Shown piece by piece: positions 8,367 to 17,235 of a DNA stretch of 64,000 nucleotides. Position 1 is the stretch's first letter. The number at the start of each line of letters is the position of its first letter. Source of the stretch: Acidobacteriota bacterium (lineage in GTDB: Bacteria > Acidobacteriota > Terriglobia > Acidiferrales > UBA7541). Both the position numbers and the translations under genes were made by a program. The stretch is taken from contig QHYI01000118.1 in assembly GCA_003223245.1 (NCBI GenBank), positions 64,664 to 128,663 on the forward strand, read 5' to 3'. The notes under the pieces were generated by a model that saw nothing but the letters and a program-made list of their open reading frames with translations, was not told the DNA's origin and searched no databases.

Positions 8367-8780
8367 ATGATTTCGCTCGTGAGTGAATATACGGACGGAA
8401 AAGGACGGCACGCGCGAGGCTGGTTGTTCTTTGACGCGGAATGCAAGTTCTGCACCAAGACCGCGCGCTGGCTGGCGCCCATCATGGAGCGGCGCGGAAT
8501 GGCTCTGGCCCCGCTGCAGGATCCGCGGGTGGGGGAGCTGCTCGGTCTCTCCTACGAAGACTTGATGAAAGAGATGCAATTTTTGAAAAGCGATGGCAGC
8601 CGCTACGGCGGCGCGGACGCGGCGGTCGAGCTGGCCCGCGAAATTTGGTGGGCCGCGCCGCTGGTGTGGTTCTCGAAGATTCCCGGGATGATGGAAGTTC
8701 TGCGTAAAGGCTATCGTTGGGTGGCAGCGAACCGCAAATGCGCGGCGGCACAATGTGCGGTGGGGCAAAGTTCCCGGTAA
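8367..8780 (+). CDS. DCC1-like thiol-disulfide oxidoreductase family protein
   Basis: This 137-residue member of the DCC/DUF393 family is named for its Asp-x-x-Cys-x-x-Cys active site, seen here as DAECKFC (Asp23, Cys26, Cys29) just after a short strand, in a thioredoxin-like fold. Such proteins are predicted redox enzymes but their substrates are unknown. The start at 8367 has a good AAGGA site 9 bases upstream. It lies 43 bases after the regulator gene and probably shares its transcript. Confidence 0.85.
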   Translation: MISLVSEYTDGKGRHARGWLFFDAECKFCTKTARWLAPIMERRGMALAPLQDPRVGELLGLSYEDLMKEMQFLKSDGSRYGGADAAVELAREIWWAAPLVWFSKIPGMMEVLRKGYRWVAANRKCAAAQCAVGQSSR

Positions 8781-8805
8781 ACGCCGCCCACAATCGGAGG
8801 CGACC

Positions 8806-8994
8806 ATGCGTGGTCTATTTGCTCTGCTGTGGCTCGCCGGTTTCGTGCAAATCGCAATTGCTTCTGCGAACCTTTTTCTTCCTGCAAAATTGCAATACCA
8901 CGAAAATCTTTCGCGCGTCTCGCCCATCATCCGCCAGATTTTGGTAGTGCGTTGTGAGCCTCTGCCATGTCCAACACCATGCGTGTGGCGATAA
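8806..8994 (+). pseudogene. Truncated small membrane-protein gene
   Basis: A clear CGGAGG site (8795-8800) precedes ATG 8806, and the first 48 codons encode a credible membrane-protein N-terminus (MRGLFALLWLAGFVQIAI, then LPAKLQYHEN and SPIIRQILVV). After that the reading changes to RCEPLPCPTPC, low-complexity residues that overlap the start of the next gene at 8967. I read this as the 5' end of a longer membrane protein whose 3' part was deleted. It could instead be a genuine short single-helix peptide of 62 residues. Confidence 0.5.
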
Positions 8995-9926
8995 CCGGCG
9001 GAACGGGATTCGTGGGGCGGCACCTGACGCGCGAGCTAGTCGCGCGTGGACACGAAGCCGTGTTGATCGCTCGCGGTAAAGATGTGCGCGACGAATCCAT
9101 TTACAGTTTGGCAGGCGCCCGTTTCTTTGCTTCCGATCTGACCAAGGTGACAGAACTTCAAAAAGCGTTTTCGAGCTGCGAAGCGGTAGCCCATTGTGCG
9201 GGCATCAATCGTGAGATTGGCGCGCAGACTTACCGGCGCGTGCACATCGAAGGAACCAGACGCGTCCTCGAAGCGGCACTGCAGGCGGGAGTCCGCAAAC
9301 TCGTGCTGCTGAGTTTCTTACGTGCGCGGCCGAATTGCGGCTCCGCGTATCACGAATCCAAATGGGCCGCCGAAGAAATCATTCGCTCATCTGGCCTCAA
9401 CTACACCATTTTCAAGGCCGGGGTGATCTACGGCCGCGGCGACCACATGCTCGATCATCTGAGCCACGCGCTGTACACATTTCCAGTTTTCGGGCTTGTC
9501 GGAATGAAGGAAAAACCGATCCGCCCGCTGGCAGTGGAAGACCTTGTTAAGGCCATCGTCGCGGCTTTTAACGACGCGCGCCTCTCGAACAAAACGATGA
9601 GCATCGCCGGCCCGGAAGAAATTGTTCTGAGCGAAGCGGTACGCCGTGTAGGGCAAGTCATCGGCAAGAAACCGCTGTGTGTGCCTACGCCGATCGCGAT
9701 TCAAAAAGGGATCGCGTGGATGGCGGAGCGAACGATGAAAATCCCGTTGCTGTCACTCGCACAACTCCGTATTTTGTCGGAAGGTATCGTGGAAGAGCTG
9801 CCTGCTTGCGATGCGCTTCCCAACGATTTGCTTCCGGCGACGCGCTTCACAGCGGAACAAATTCAAAAAGGATTGCCCGAGCCTGGAGCTTTCGGCCTGC
9901 GCGATCTGCGCTGCAGCAAGGCGTAG
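8967..9926 (+). CDS. NAD(P)-binding SDR-family protein, NDUFA9-like
   Basis: This is an atypical (extended-like) short-chain dehydrogenase of 319 residues. The dinucleotide loop TGGTGFVG lies at residues 10-17. A YHESKWAAEE segment supplies a Tyr-x-x-x-Lys pair, and the IFKAGVIYGRGD and RPLAVEDLVKAI segments resemble the NDUFA9/complex I assembly-like and NmrA-like groups. The start may be ATG 8967 or 8979. The catalytic substrate is not evident. It overlaps the tail of the truncated 8806 gene and precedes a small membrane protein by 36 bases. Confidence 0.85.
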   Translation: MSNTMRVAITGGTGFVGRHLTRELVARGHEAVLIARGKDVRDESIYSLAGARFFASDLTKVTELQKAFSSCEAVAHCAGINREIGAQTYRRVHIEGTRRVLEAALQAGVRKLVLLSFLRARPNCGSAYHESKWAAEEIIRSSGLNYTIFKAGVIYGRGDHMLDHLSHALYTFPVFGLVGMKEKPIRPLAVEDLVKAIVAAFNDARLSNKTMSIAGPEEIVLSEAVRRVGQVIGKKPLCVPTPIAIQKGIAWMAERTMKIPLLSLAQLRILSEGIVEELPACDALPNDLLPATRFTAEQIQKGLPEPGAFGLRDLRCSKA

Positions 9927-9962
9927 GTCAGCGTTTTTGAATAACGAAGGAGCACCGCGAAT

Positions 9963-10319
9963 ATGAATCCGACTAGCGCATTCTTAACGGACGTTGGGTT
10001 TGTGGCGGTTCTATCGATTGGCTTGGTGGCGTACGTGAAAGGGCACTTGAAAAGCCTGTTGATTGAGCTTTGCGGCACGGCGGAACGCGCGAATTTTTGG
10101 CTGGCATTCTCTAACGTCACACTGGTGCTCGTGCCATTTATCTTCGCGCTGGACTATAGGCCGGAGTTCGGATCCGATCACAATTTCATCTTCGAAATGG
10201 CCACGCAACTCAAACACGCCATCATCGGGTTTGTTATTGCCCTGAGCTCGCTCGCTGTGACCGTTTATCGATTCATTCCTCGTGATAAGCCCAACGTGAC
10301 GATGGGTTCACGCCGATAG
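9963..10319 (+). CDS. Small hypothetical membrane protein
   Basis: This 118-residue protein has three predicted membrane helices: VGFVAVLSIGLVAYV, FWLAFSNVTLVLVPFIFAL and KHAIIGFVIALSSLAVTVY. A strong GAAGGAG ribosome site precedes the ATG. I do not recognise a family. Its place between two SDR genes suggests a shared membrane-associated redox process, but that is inference. Confidence 0.75.
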   Translation: MNPTSAFLTDVGFVAVLSIGLVAYVKGHLKSLLIELCGTAERANFWLAFSNVTLVLVPFIFALDYRPEFGSDHNFIFEMATQLKHAIIGFVIALSSLAVTVYRFIPRDKPNVTMGSRR

Positions 10320-10380
10320 AGAGAAAGCTTCCAGCGGCGAATTCCTCCACAGAGGACACAGGGACCGCAGAGGAAACAGA

Positions 10381-11355
10381 ATGCATCATCACAAGGACCA
10401 CGGGCAACCGCAGGCCGACGGCGCAAAGCACGAAACGGTCGTCATTACCGGAGCGTTCAGCTACACCGGCAAATATGTGGCGAGGATGCTGCTCGGTCGA
10501 GGATATCGAGTCCGCACGCTCACCTACCATCCGGAACGCGAAAATCCTTCTGGGGATAAAATTCGAGTTTTTCCCTACAGCTTCAACAATCCCGATCGGC
10601 TCACGGGAGCGATGCGCGGCGTCTCAACACTAATCAATACGTATTGGGTGCGTTTTCCTCGCGGCAAAGCCACGTTTGAAGAGGCTATTCAGAATACACA
10701 CACGTTGATCAACGCCGCGAAAAACTCCGGCGTGAGGCGCATCGTGCACGTCAGCATCGCCAATCCATCCTTCGAATCGCCGCTGGGTTATTACGGAGGG
10801 AAAGCGCAGCTCGAACAAGCCGTCGCTGCGTCTGGTTTGGCTTACACGATTCTTCGGCCCACGGTCATCTTTGGCCTCGAAGATATTCTCATTAACAACA
10901 TCGCTTGGTTCGTCCGCCATTTTCCGGTGTTTGCGATTCCCGGCGATGGCCGCTATCGCATCCGCCCGATTTTTGTGGAAGATATGGCGCGACTCCTCGC
11001 CAATGCGGTAGAGCAAGAAGAGAATACCGTCCTCGACGCCGTCGGGCCTGAGACTTACAGCTTTGAGGAATTAGTCAGACTCATTGCAGATCAACTAAGC
11101 CGACGCGTTCGCCTAGTCCACGTGCCCATGCCTGCAGCCTATTTCGCTACGCGGGTCGCCGGCTGGTTCGTTGGCGATGTCGTCCTTACTTGGGAGGAAT
11201 ACAAGGGGCTGATGGCGGGTCTGCTGGCACCGGAAGGCCCAGCCACAGGTGAAACCCGCTTGAGCCAGTGGCTGGCCGCGAATCGAGGCCAGATCGGCAA
11301 CCGCTATGCCTCGGAAGTGTTGCGTCACTATGTCCTGCCACCGACAAGAGCGTAG
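10381..11355 (+). CDS. NAD(P)-dependent oxidoreductase, NmrA/SDR type
   Basis: This 324-residue Rossmann protein has a nucleotide-binding segment ITGAFSYTGKYVAR near residues 22-35 (TGAxxxTG in place of TGxxGxxG), YYGGKAQLE as the Tyr-x-x-x-Lys pair, and RPTVIFG. The first 17 residues (MHHHKDHGQPQADGAKH) are histidine-rich and could be a metal-binding or disordered tail. It is preceded by an AGAGGAAA ribosome site. It is paralogous in layout to the 8967 SDR two genes upstream. The substrate is unknown. Confidence 0.85.
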   Translation: MHHHKDHGQPQADGAKHETVVITGAFSYTGKYVARMLLGRGYRVRTLTYHPERENPSGDKIRVFPYSFNNPDRLTGAMRGVSTLINTYWVRFPRGKATFEEAIQNTHTLINAAKNSGVRRIVHVSIANPSFESPLGYYGGKAQLEQAVAASGLAYTILRPTVIFGLEDILINNIAWFVRHFPVFAIPGDGRYRIRPIFVEDMARLLANAVEQEENTVLDAVGPETYSFEELVRLIADQLSRRVRLVHVPMPAAYFATRVAGWFVGDVVLTWEEYKGLMAGLLAPEGPATGETRLSQWLAANRGQIGNRYASEVLRHYVLPPTRA

Positions 11356-11382
11356 CAGACGGCCAGATGTGAGGAGGAGGGC

Positions 11383-11772
11383 ATGAATGCAAACGATTTT
11401 CGGCGCATTGCCTTGCGTTTGGAAGGGGCGGAAGAGGGTTCGCACCATGGGCAGGCGGACTTTCGCGTGGGCGGGAAGATTTTTGCGACGCTGGCGGCGG
11501 AGAAGCAAGGTTACGGGAATCTGATGCTAACGCCCGAGCAGCAGGCGGCGTTTGTTGAGGAGCTGCCGGGAGTGTTCCTCCCTATCCACGGTGGGTGGGG
11601 TAGGAACGGAGCGACGCATGTGCGGCTCGCCGTGGTGAGCGAAGACGTGCTCGAAGGTGCGCTGCGCACCGCCTGGAAGCTCCGCATGGAGAAAAACGCT
11701 GCGCCTGCAAAAAAGGGAAATGAACGGAGGAAACGAACTCGGCAGAATAAAAGCCGTCACAAACAGCGATGA
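11383..11772 (+). CDS. MmcQ/YjbR family DNA-binding protein
   Basis: This 129-residue protein shows the MmcQ/YjbR (CyaY-like fold) pattern: FRRIALRLEGAEEGSHHGQ, DFRVGGKIFATL and NLMLTPEQQA. The last 25 residues are very basic (KKGNERRKRTRQNKSRHK), consistent with nucleic-acid binding. A strong GAGGAGG precedes the ATG. The biological role of the family is poorly known. Confidence 0.85.
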   Translation: MNANDFRRIALRLEGAEEGSHHGQADFRVGGKIFATLAAEKQGYGNLMLTPEQQAAFVEELPGVFLPIHGGWGRNGATHVRLAVVSEDVLEGALRTAWKLRMEKNAAPAKKGNERRKRTRQNKSRHKQR

Positions 11773-11822
11773 GAGATTAAAAAAACTCTTCTCTCAGCCA
11801 TAAATTACGGTACGGTTGTCCT

Positions 11823-11881
11823 ATAAGCACGACCATCGACATATCTGATCCTGTCTACCGACGCCTAAAAACCCGGGCGAC
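11823..11881 (+). pseudogene. VapB-type antitoxin N-terminal relic
   Basis: Reading from 11826 gives STTIDISDPVYRRLKTRA, the usual opening of ribbon-helix-helix VapB antitoxins. The expected ATG is ATA (11823-11825) here. Homology stops after about 20 codons, where the sequence runs into the VapC relic in another frame. It is not in the ORF track because it lacks a start codon. Confidence 0.6.
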
Positions 11882-12127
11882 GAACGATGGGACTGCGCCA
11901 AGACGGCTTGCGACCACTGGCTCGAAGATCAGCGGGTTGATTTCTTGGACAAGCCCGGTGGGCTTGAAACCTCGTTTCGAGGGTTGACTCGGTCGCCTAA
12001 CGCCTCGCCAAAGGATTGGGCCGATTGGTATCTTGCGACTTTCGCGCTGGCCTCCCGGCTCGCACTGGTCGCGTTTGACAGGGCGTTTGAAAGCAAAGCC
12101 AAGGACCTTGTTCTGCTCGAGGCCTAG
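11882..12127 (+). pseudogene. VapC PIN-domain toxin C-terminal relic
   Basis: The frame ending at 12127 carries CDHWLEDQRVDFLDKPGGLE, then SPKDWADWYLATFA and LALVAFDRAF, which matches the C-terminal two thirds of a PIN toxin including the WAD and FDRAF acidic positions. The N-terminal strand with the first catalytic aspartate is missing. The ORF track shows only the part from an internal TTG. A deletion appears to have fused the vapB start to the vapC end out of frame, so the locus is dead. Confidence 0.65.
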
Positions 12128-12148
12128 GATGACAAGACTCGCAGTGGT

Positions 12149-13273
12149 TTAAGATTCCGAGAGGATGCGTTTGTAGTAGGCCTCGTAGACAGGGATGACG
12201 TCGTTGGCGCAGAATTTTTTCTTGGCGTTCACGCGGGCAATTTTGCCCATTTCGCGGCCGCGGTCCGAGCGCGACAGAATTTCAATGGCATAGCCCGCCG
12301 CAGTCTGCACATCACCCGGTTCCACCAAATAGCCATCCGTACCGTGCTCGACCACTTCGGGCATGCCGCCGCTGTTCGTGCCGATTACCGGAACTTCGCA
12401 AGCCATGGCTTCGAGAGCGGCGAGGCCAAAAGATTCGAGCTGCGACGGAAGCAGAAAGAGGTCGGCAGCGGCGAGCTTTTGATAAACGGCGTCCTGCTTG
12501 CCGAGGAAGAACACGTCTTTTTGCAGCTTTTTTTTGCGGACGAGATATTCGGCGGCGCCGCGATCTGGCCCATCGCCGATGAGCACCAGCTTCGCAGGCA
12601 TGTTCGCCCGCACCAGCGAGAAAATTTCGACGGCATCAGTAAGACGCTTGACGGGGCGGAAGTTGGAAAGATGCATCAAGATTGGCTCGCCGTTGGGCGC
12701 CCAGTGCGCCGCGAGACCTTTGTCGGCGGCGCGGCTGTACAGATCACAGTTCACGAAATTGGGAATCACTTCGATGGGGCGCTTGATATCGAACTCTTTC
12801 AGCGTTCTATCAAGGAGATACCGGGAAATGCAAGTGATGCCGTCGCTTTGCTCGATAGAAAATTTGGTGATGGGAAGATAGCTGCGGTTGCTGCCGACCA
12901 GTGTGATGTCCGTGCCGTGCAGCGTGGTGATAAACGGCAATCGGCGCGGTGCGGCCATTGAGCGAGCGAGCAGCGCGCTCACCGAATGGGGAATCGCGTA
13001 ATGAACGTGGAGAAGGTCAAGCGATTCGGACTCGAAGACTTCGAGCATTTTGGTAGCGAGCGCCAGCGTGTAGGGAGGATGGTCGAAGAGCGGGTAGCTG
13101 ACGACTTCCACTTCATGAAAGTGAATGCGCTCCGTGTCGAGGCTCAGGCGGATAGGCGGGGCGTAACTGATGAAATGGATCTCGTGACCGCGGGCGGCAA
13201 GTTCCATTCCAAGCTCGGTGGCGACGACGCCGGAGCCGCCGTAGGTGGGATAGCAGGTGATGCCGATGCGCAT
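12149..13273 (-). CDS. bshA: N-acetyl-alpha-D-glucosaminyl L-malate synthase
   Basis: BshA joins UDP-GlcNAc and L-malate, the first step of bacillithiol synthesis, in the cytoplasm. The 374-residue GT4 glycosyltransferase opens with the family's [20 protein letters not shown] and includes the HVHYAIPHS segment, [12 protein letters not shown] and the C-terminal [21 protein letters not shown] nucleotide-sugar motif, all typical of BshA rather than general GT4 enzymes. bshB and bshC are not in the window. The gene stands alone, convergent with the vapC relic. Confidence 0.93.
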   Translation of the reverse strand: MRIGITCYPTYGGSGVVATELGMELAARGHEIHFISYAPPIRLSLDTERIHFHEVEVVSYPLFDHPPYTLALATKMLEVFESESLDLLHVHYAIPHSVSALLARSMAAPRRLPFITTLHGTDITLVGSNRSYLPITKFSIEQSDGITCISRYLLDRTLKEFDIKRPIEVIPNFVNCDLYSRAADKGLAAHWAPNGEPILMHLSNFRPVKRLTDAVEIFSLVRANMPAKLVLIGDGPDRGAAEYLVRKKKLQKDVFFLGKQDAVYQKLAAADLFLLPSQLESFGLAALEAMACEVPVIGTNSGGMPEVVEHGTDGYLVEPGDVQTAAGYAIEILSRSDRGREMGKIARVNAKKKFCANDVIPVYEAYYKRILSES

Positions 13274-13297
13274 GGTAAAAGTTTTCGGTTCTCAGTT

Positions 13298-13310
13298 TTC
13301 AGTTCTAAGT
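13298..13310 (+). repeat. 13-bp repeat, copy 1 (TTCAGTTCTAAGT)
   Basis: TTCAGTTCTAAGT occurs here just upstream of bshA and again at 14277-14289 just after the next gene. The first copy sits in a T/C-rich tract (TTCTCAGTTTTC) that resembles degenerate simple repeats. The two copies flank the SDR gene 13499-14275. Confidence 0.5.
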
Positions 13311-13498
13311 CCGAGAAAAGTCTTTAACGGAAATAGAAGGCGCTCGCCTTACCACCTTTTGGCTACGCTAACGCAAAGAGCCCCAGCTTGCGGGTTCGAG
13401 CGCCTGGATGCTAGAGTCGCGCGCAGCTGAAGAGACAAGTCCCGGCAGCGCCGCATCCTAGTAAACGCGCCTATTCGGCGCTCTTATTAGACGTTTGG

Positions 13499-14275
13499 GT
13501 GGGGAAAATCGTGACACGACTTGCAGGCAAAGTAGCGCTGATCACCGGAGGCGGCACGGGGATTGGCCGGGCCATCGCGCTGGCTTTCGCGCGCGAAGGC
13601 GCGAGTGTGGCGGCGGCGGGCCGCCGCCTGGAAAAAGTGAAAGACGTTGCCACGGAGATCGAAAAACAAGGCGGCGCCGCTCTGGCGCTACAGTGTGACG
13701 TGACGCGGGCGAAGGACGCGGAGCGAGCGGTAAGCGAAACCGCGAAGAAATTTGGCAAGGTCAACGTGCTGGTCAATAACGCGGGAACGCTGAGTGTCTC
13801 GACTGTGGACACGATCAGCGAAGCGGACTGGGATCGCGTCATCACAGTGAACCTGAAAGGTCCGTTTCTGATGTCGCGGGCGGCGCTGAAGGAATTTCGC
13901 ATGGCTGGCGGCGGGACCATCGTGAATATCGGCTCGGTGCTTGGCCTCGTGGCGATGAAGGATCGCGCGGCGTATTGCGCCTCCAAAGGAGGCGTGACGC
14001 TGCTGACGAAAGCCATGGCGCTCGATCACGCGCACGAAAATGTGCGCGTGAACTGTATTTGCCCGTCCATCGTGGAGACGGAATTGGTGAAGGGACTGTT
14101 CGACGACAGCGAACAAGGGCGCAGACTAAAGCAATCGCGGGTCGGGACGATTCCGCTGGGACGGTTCGGCAAGCCTGCCGATGTCGCGGAGGTGGCAGTG
14201 TTTCTGGCGTCGGAAGAATCGTCCTGGTTGACGGGTACGGCGATTCCGTTGGACGGTGGCCTGACCGCGTTCTGA
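13499..14275 (+). CDS. Classical short-chain dehydrogenase/reductase
   Basis: This 258-residue classical SDR resembles 3-oxoacyl-ACP reductase (FabG-like) and glucose dehydrogenase-type enzymes. It shows TGGGTGIGRA for cofactor binding, NNAG, a serine in NIGSVLG, the catalytic YCASK pair, and the C-terminal LDGG. The start is GTG 13499 (an in-frame GTG also occurs at 13511); no strong ribosome site is visible. The physiological substrate cannot be told from sequence. Confidence 0.9.
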   Translation: MGKIVTRLAGKVALITGGGTGIGRAIALAFAREGASVAAAGRRLEKVKDVATEIEKQGGAALALQCDVTRAKDAERAVSETAKKFGKVNVLVNNAGTLSVSTVDTISEADWDRVITVNLKGPFLMSRAALKEFRMAGGGTIVNIGSVLGLVAMKDRAAYCASKGGVTLLTKAMALDHAHENVRVNCICPSIVETELVKGLFDDSEQGRRLKQSRVGTIPLGRFGKPADVAEVAVFLASEESSWLTGTAIPLDGGLTAF

Positions 14276-14276
14276 A

Positions 14277-14289
14277 TTCAGTTCTAAGT
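14277..14289 (+). repeat. 13-bp repeat, copy 2 (TTCAGTTCTAAGT)
   Basis: Second copy of the repeat at 13298-13310, in the same orientation, beginning immediately after the SDR stop codon. Confidence 0.5.
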
Positions 14290-14399
14290 GATAAGGTGTT
14301 GGAGCCCTAAGTAAAAGACAACTTACAACCGGCGGCTATAACAAGCGGAAGAACCCTTTGATAAGTTTGTGTGATGGCGTACTCAGGCAGAAAAGACGA

Positions 14400-14852
14400 G
14401 TGAAAGCAAAGGCAAAACAATCGTCGGACGCGCGCTGGGCCACGGAGCTCGTGCGCGAGCGCATGAAAGAAAGCCAGGTGATCACCCACCTCGGCTTCGA
14501 CGTCGAAAGGGTGGAGAAGGGCCACGCGGTTTTTCTGCTGGACGTCCGTGCCCACCACAAACAAATTCATGGAGTCGTGCACGGCGGAATTCTGGCGGCG
14601 CTAGCCGACACCACGGCGGCAATCGCCGCGTACAGCGTCGTGCCGCGTGGAACAGAAATCGCCACGGTCGAGCTGAAGATCAATTACTTGGAGCCGGTGC
14701 CGGGAGGCCGCATCAAAGCGGACGCACGAGTCCTGCGTGCCGGTAGAAATTTTGTCGTCGCCGAGTGCGAGATCTGGAATGAAGATAAATCGCTAGCTGC
14801 AAAGGCGCTGCTCACGTTCGGAGCAGCCGCCGGACACGCGATCCAGGAATGA
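14400..14852 (+). CDS. PaaI-family hotdog thioesterase
   Basis: This hotdog-fold acyl-CoA thioesterase of the PaaI/YdiI type has the core HGVVHGGILAALADTTAAIA, in which the HGG and the following acidic residue form the active site, then ELKINYLEPVPGG. I favour the GTG at 14400 (150 residues), because residues upstream in the ORF track (from TTG 14358) do not look conserved, although a GGAAG lies before that TTG. The acyl group is unknown. It is convergent with hfq, separated by 5 bases. Confidence 0.88.
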   Translation: MKAKAKQSSDARWATELVRERMKESQVITHLGFDVERVEKGHAVFLLDVRAHHKQIHGVVHGGILAALADTTAAIAAYSVVPRGTEIATVELKINYLEPVPGGRIKADARVLRAGRNFVVAECEIWNEDKSLAAKALLTFGAAAGHAIQE

Positions 14853-14857
14853 GAGAA

Positions 14858-15193
14858 TTACTCTTCGCCGCCTTGCGCGGATTCTTCGCCATCCTTATAC
14901 ACGTACTTGATGACACGCTTGAAAATGAGCAGGTTCGGGCTCCCTTGGCGGGTGAGCTTGATGCACTCCCGGTCATACCACTCGACCGTGCCGCGAAGCA
15001 CCTCGCCATCTTCCAGGACGACGGCCATCGGCGTGTGCGACTGCATCTGCTTGACCCAGTAGAAGTTTTCGGCGTGCGTAACTTCCGGTGGGGCCGGCTT
15101 TTTGCTTGGTACCGGGCCATTGTGGGGAGGGCGCGGTGCGCTCGGCTCCTTGACGTCCGCAAAACCCGGACGAAACATCCGACGATTCACCAT
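14858..15193 (-). CDS. hfq: Hfq-like RNA chaperone (Sm fold) with extended N-terminus
   Basis: Residues about 41-100 form an Sm/Hfq domain: NFYWVKQMQSHTPMAVVLED, then GEVLRGTVEWYDRECIKL and NLLIFKRVIKYV, the last corresponding to the YKHAI signature of Hfq. Hfq rings bring small RNAs and mRNAs together. The 111-residue protein is longer than usual, with a proline-rich 35-residue N-terminal tail (PSAPRPPHNGPVPSKKPAPP) and an acidic C-terminus. An AAAGGAG site precedes the ATG. It is not next to miaA, its common neighbour. Confidence 0.85.
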   Translation of the reverse strand: MVNRRMFRPGFADVKEPSAPRPPHNGPVPSKKPAPPEVTHAENFYWVKQMQSHTPMAVVLEDGEVLRGTVEWYDRECIKLTRQGSPNLLIFKRVIKYVYKDGEESAQGGEE

Positions 15194-15311
15194 GACTGCT
15201 CCTTTAGAACACCTCAGGGGTGGAGTGACTGTTCTTAAGATGCGCGGGCATCACGATAGGTTTCAGTGTACGCGATTTCCGACCGCGCTGGCCAGCATAT
15301 CATGAGAAAAT

Positions 15312-16439
15312 TCAAAAGCGTCGCTCCGCAGCGCCCGAGGGCGCTTGCGCGAGCGACGCCGCGAGTGCGTCCAGACCGAGTTGGCGATTCAAATTGCGGC
15401 GCGCCCCGGCGTACAGCTCATCAAAACCGGCGATGGCGCGAAGCACCCACGCCGAATCGACAACTTTGCCGAGCGATTCTAACTCTTTGGCAAGGTTGGC
15501 GTTGCGGAGAACGGGCTCCTTTATTTTGGACGTCAGTTCAAGCAGATCGGTGAGCAATCCGTAAAAGACCCCAATCTGGTCTTCGAAAGAGGATTCGCGG
15601 TCCTTCGCAAGGGCCGCCGTGTCCGCAAAAAGCTGCGCGAATCCTTGGCCGCGCGCGGCGCGCTCGAGGATGCGCAGCGCATTTTTGCGGCTCTCGGCAG
15701 CCGCGGTGACGTCCATTTCGATGGCCAGGCCAGGGCTCCCCTCGGCAAGTTGCGCTGCGAGCTTGACGTCCGTGGCCTTGCGTGCGGTTTTTTCTTTTAG
15801 GATTTTTTCCACGGCGGCTTGCGGAAGCGGCGCAAAGTGGAACTGCAAGCAGCGCGAAACGATCGTGGGCAGAAGGGCATACGGTGAAGGAGCCGTTAGG
15901 ATGAGCGTGGCCGAGCCCGGTGGCTCCTCGAGAATTTTCAGGAAAACGTTGGCCACGTCCCAGCGCATCGTTTCCGCGCCGTCCAGAATGAACAGACGGC
16001 GGCGGCCCATGGGCTGGAAATACGCGGCGCGCTGCACGGCGCGCAATTGCCCAATGCGCAGCATCGGGCGCGCCACGGGACTCTTTAGCCTTACGGGATC
16101 GGGCAGGAGCGCCCAGACGTCCGGATGCGATTGAAGGATGAGCGGAACGCGCTCAACCGTCGCAGCGTCGGCGCTTTCGCCGCGCTCGACGAGGCCCTGC
16201 TCGATGAGTTTTTGCGGGTCAGCGAGCAGGGAAATGCGCTGGCACGTGGCGCACTCGCCACAGAAGTCGTCTGTCATCCGCTCGCAGTTGACGGCTTGCG
16301 CGAACATTCGAGCGAGCGTGAATTTGCCCACGCCGCGTGAGCCGGTGAACAGCAATGCATGCGGAACGCGCCCGCTGCGAAGCGCGCCGCGCAGTGCCGC
16401 GACGATGCGTTCGTTGCCAAGAAACGCAGAAAAGCCCAT
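15312..16439 (-). CDS. holB: DNA polymerase III delta-prime subunit
   Basis: This clamp-loader subunit helps open and load the beta clamp. The ORF track goes back to 16772, but the protein starts at MGFSAFLGNE (ATG 16437-16439), overlapping the tmk stop by one base (TGATG), which gives 375 residues. The Walker A-like loop GSRGVGK is at 33-39. Four cysteines of the zinc module (Cys52, 60, 63, 66) follow, then the LILTAPS and SRCLQF (arginine-finger) segments. The tmk-holB pair is a standard replication/nucleotide operon. Confidence 0.93.
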   Translation of the reverse strand: MGFSAFLGNERIVAALRGALRSGRVPHALLFTGSRGVGKFTLARMFAQAVNCERMTDDFCGECATCQRISLLADPQKLIEQGLVERGESADAATVERVPLILQSHPDVWALLPDPVRLKSPVARPMLRIGQLRAVQRAAYFQPMGRRRLFILDGAETMRWDVANVFLKILEEPPGSATLILTAPSPYALLPTIVSRCLQFHFAPLPQAAVEKILKEKTARKATDVKLAAQLAEGSPGLAIEMDVTAAAESRKNALRILERAARGQGFAQLFADTAALAKDRESSFEDQIGVFYGLLTDLLELTSKIKEPVLRNANLAKELESLGKVVDSAWVLRAIAGFDELYAGARRNLNRQLGLDALAASLAQAPSGAAERRF

Positions 16440-17140
16440 CAGCGTCCGCCCGCGCGAGAAACTTGGGATGTCATCAGAACCGCGCCCAGAACTTCCTTCG
16501 CGATGTCTTCCGCCGACCGCATCTGCTTGCGCTTGGCGTCGAAACACTCGATCGTATCCCAGTTCGGCCGCTTCGAGAGAGAATCGTACATTTGCGCGGC
16601 ATCCTCGAGGTGCCGCAGGCTGGCCTCCTGCAAATCTTTTTGCGCGGCTGTATAACGGCGCACGGACTTCAACGCCACCAACTTTTGTGCTTCCACGGGC
16701 GGCACGCGAAGATAAAGGACGAGGTCTTCTCTCGGCAGCCCGTAAATCCCATACTCGAGACGCTCGATCCATCCCACGAATGCAGCGCGCTTTTCTGGAG
16801 CCACACGCGCCGTTTGATGCGCCAGGTTCGAGGCGATGTAGCGGTCGGCAAGAACAATTTGGCCGTTGTTCAGCGCGGCTTCCAGTTTAGGCTTGGCTTC
16901 GAAGCGGTCACCGGCATACAGAAGCGCCGTAAAGTGAGGATCGACGCTTTCGAGCGGACCGAGTTCGCCGTTGAGGAATTGCCCGACCATGTTACCGAAC
17001 CAGGATTCATACTGCGGGAAGCCCGTCGCACACACGGAATGGCCCATCGCGCGCAGTGCGCTGGCCAAGAGTTCGACTTGCGTGCGCTTCCCGCTGCCAT
17101 CGATTCCTTCGATGGCGATTAATTTTCCTCGAGCCCGCAT
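16439..17140 (-). CDS. tmk: Thymidylate kinase
   Basis: This enzyme phosphorylates dTMP to dTDP in the cytoplasm. The P-loop EGIDGSGKRT is at residues 11-20, with an arginine after the lysine (type I-like loop). The DRY motif occurs in LADRYIASN and a substrate-binding FPQYES segment follows the P-loop. At 233 residues it is slightly longer than the usual 205-215. It is the first gene of the tmk-holB unit. Confidence 0.93.
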   Translation of the reverse strand: MRARGKLIAIEGIDGSGKRTQVELLASALRAMGHSVCATGFPQYESWFGNMVGQFLNGELGPLESVDPHFTALLYAGDRFEAKPKLEAALNNGQIVLADRYIASNLAHQTARVAPEKRAAFVGWIERLEYGIYGLPREDLVLYLRVPPVEAQKLVALKSVRRYTAAQKDLQEASLRHLEDAAQMYDSLSKRPNWDTIECFDAKRKQMRSAEDIAKEVLGAVLMTSQVSRAGGR

Positions 17141-17235
17141 TTTGAGTTAACCATGTATCGAACGGCGGTCGAGATCAGTCTAACGGGAGAGAGGCCGCGC
17201 TGCAATGCGACGCATGTTACGATTCGAATTGGAAC

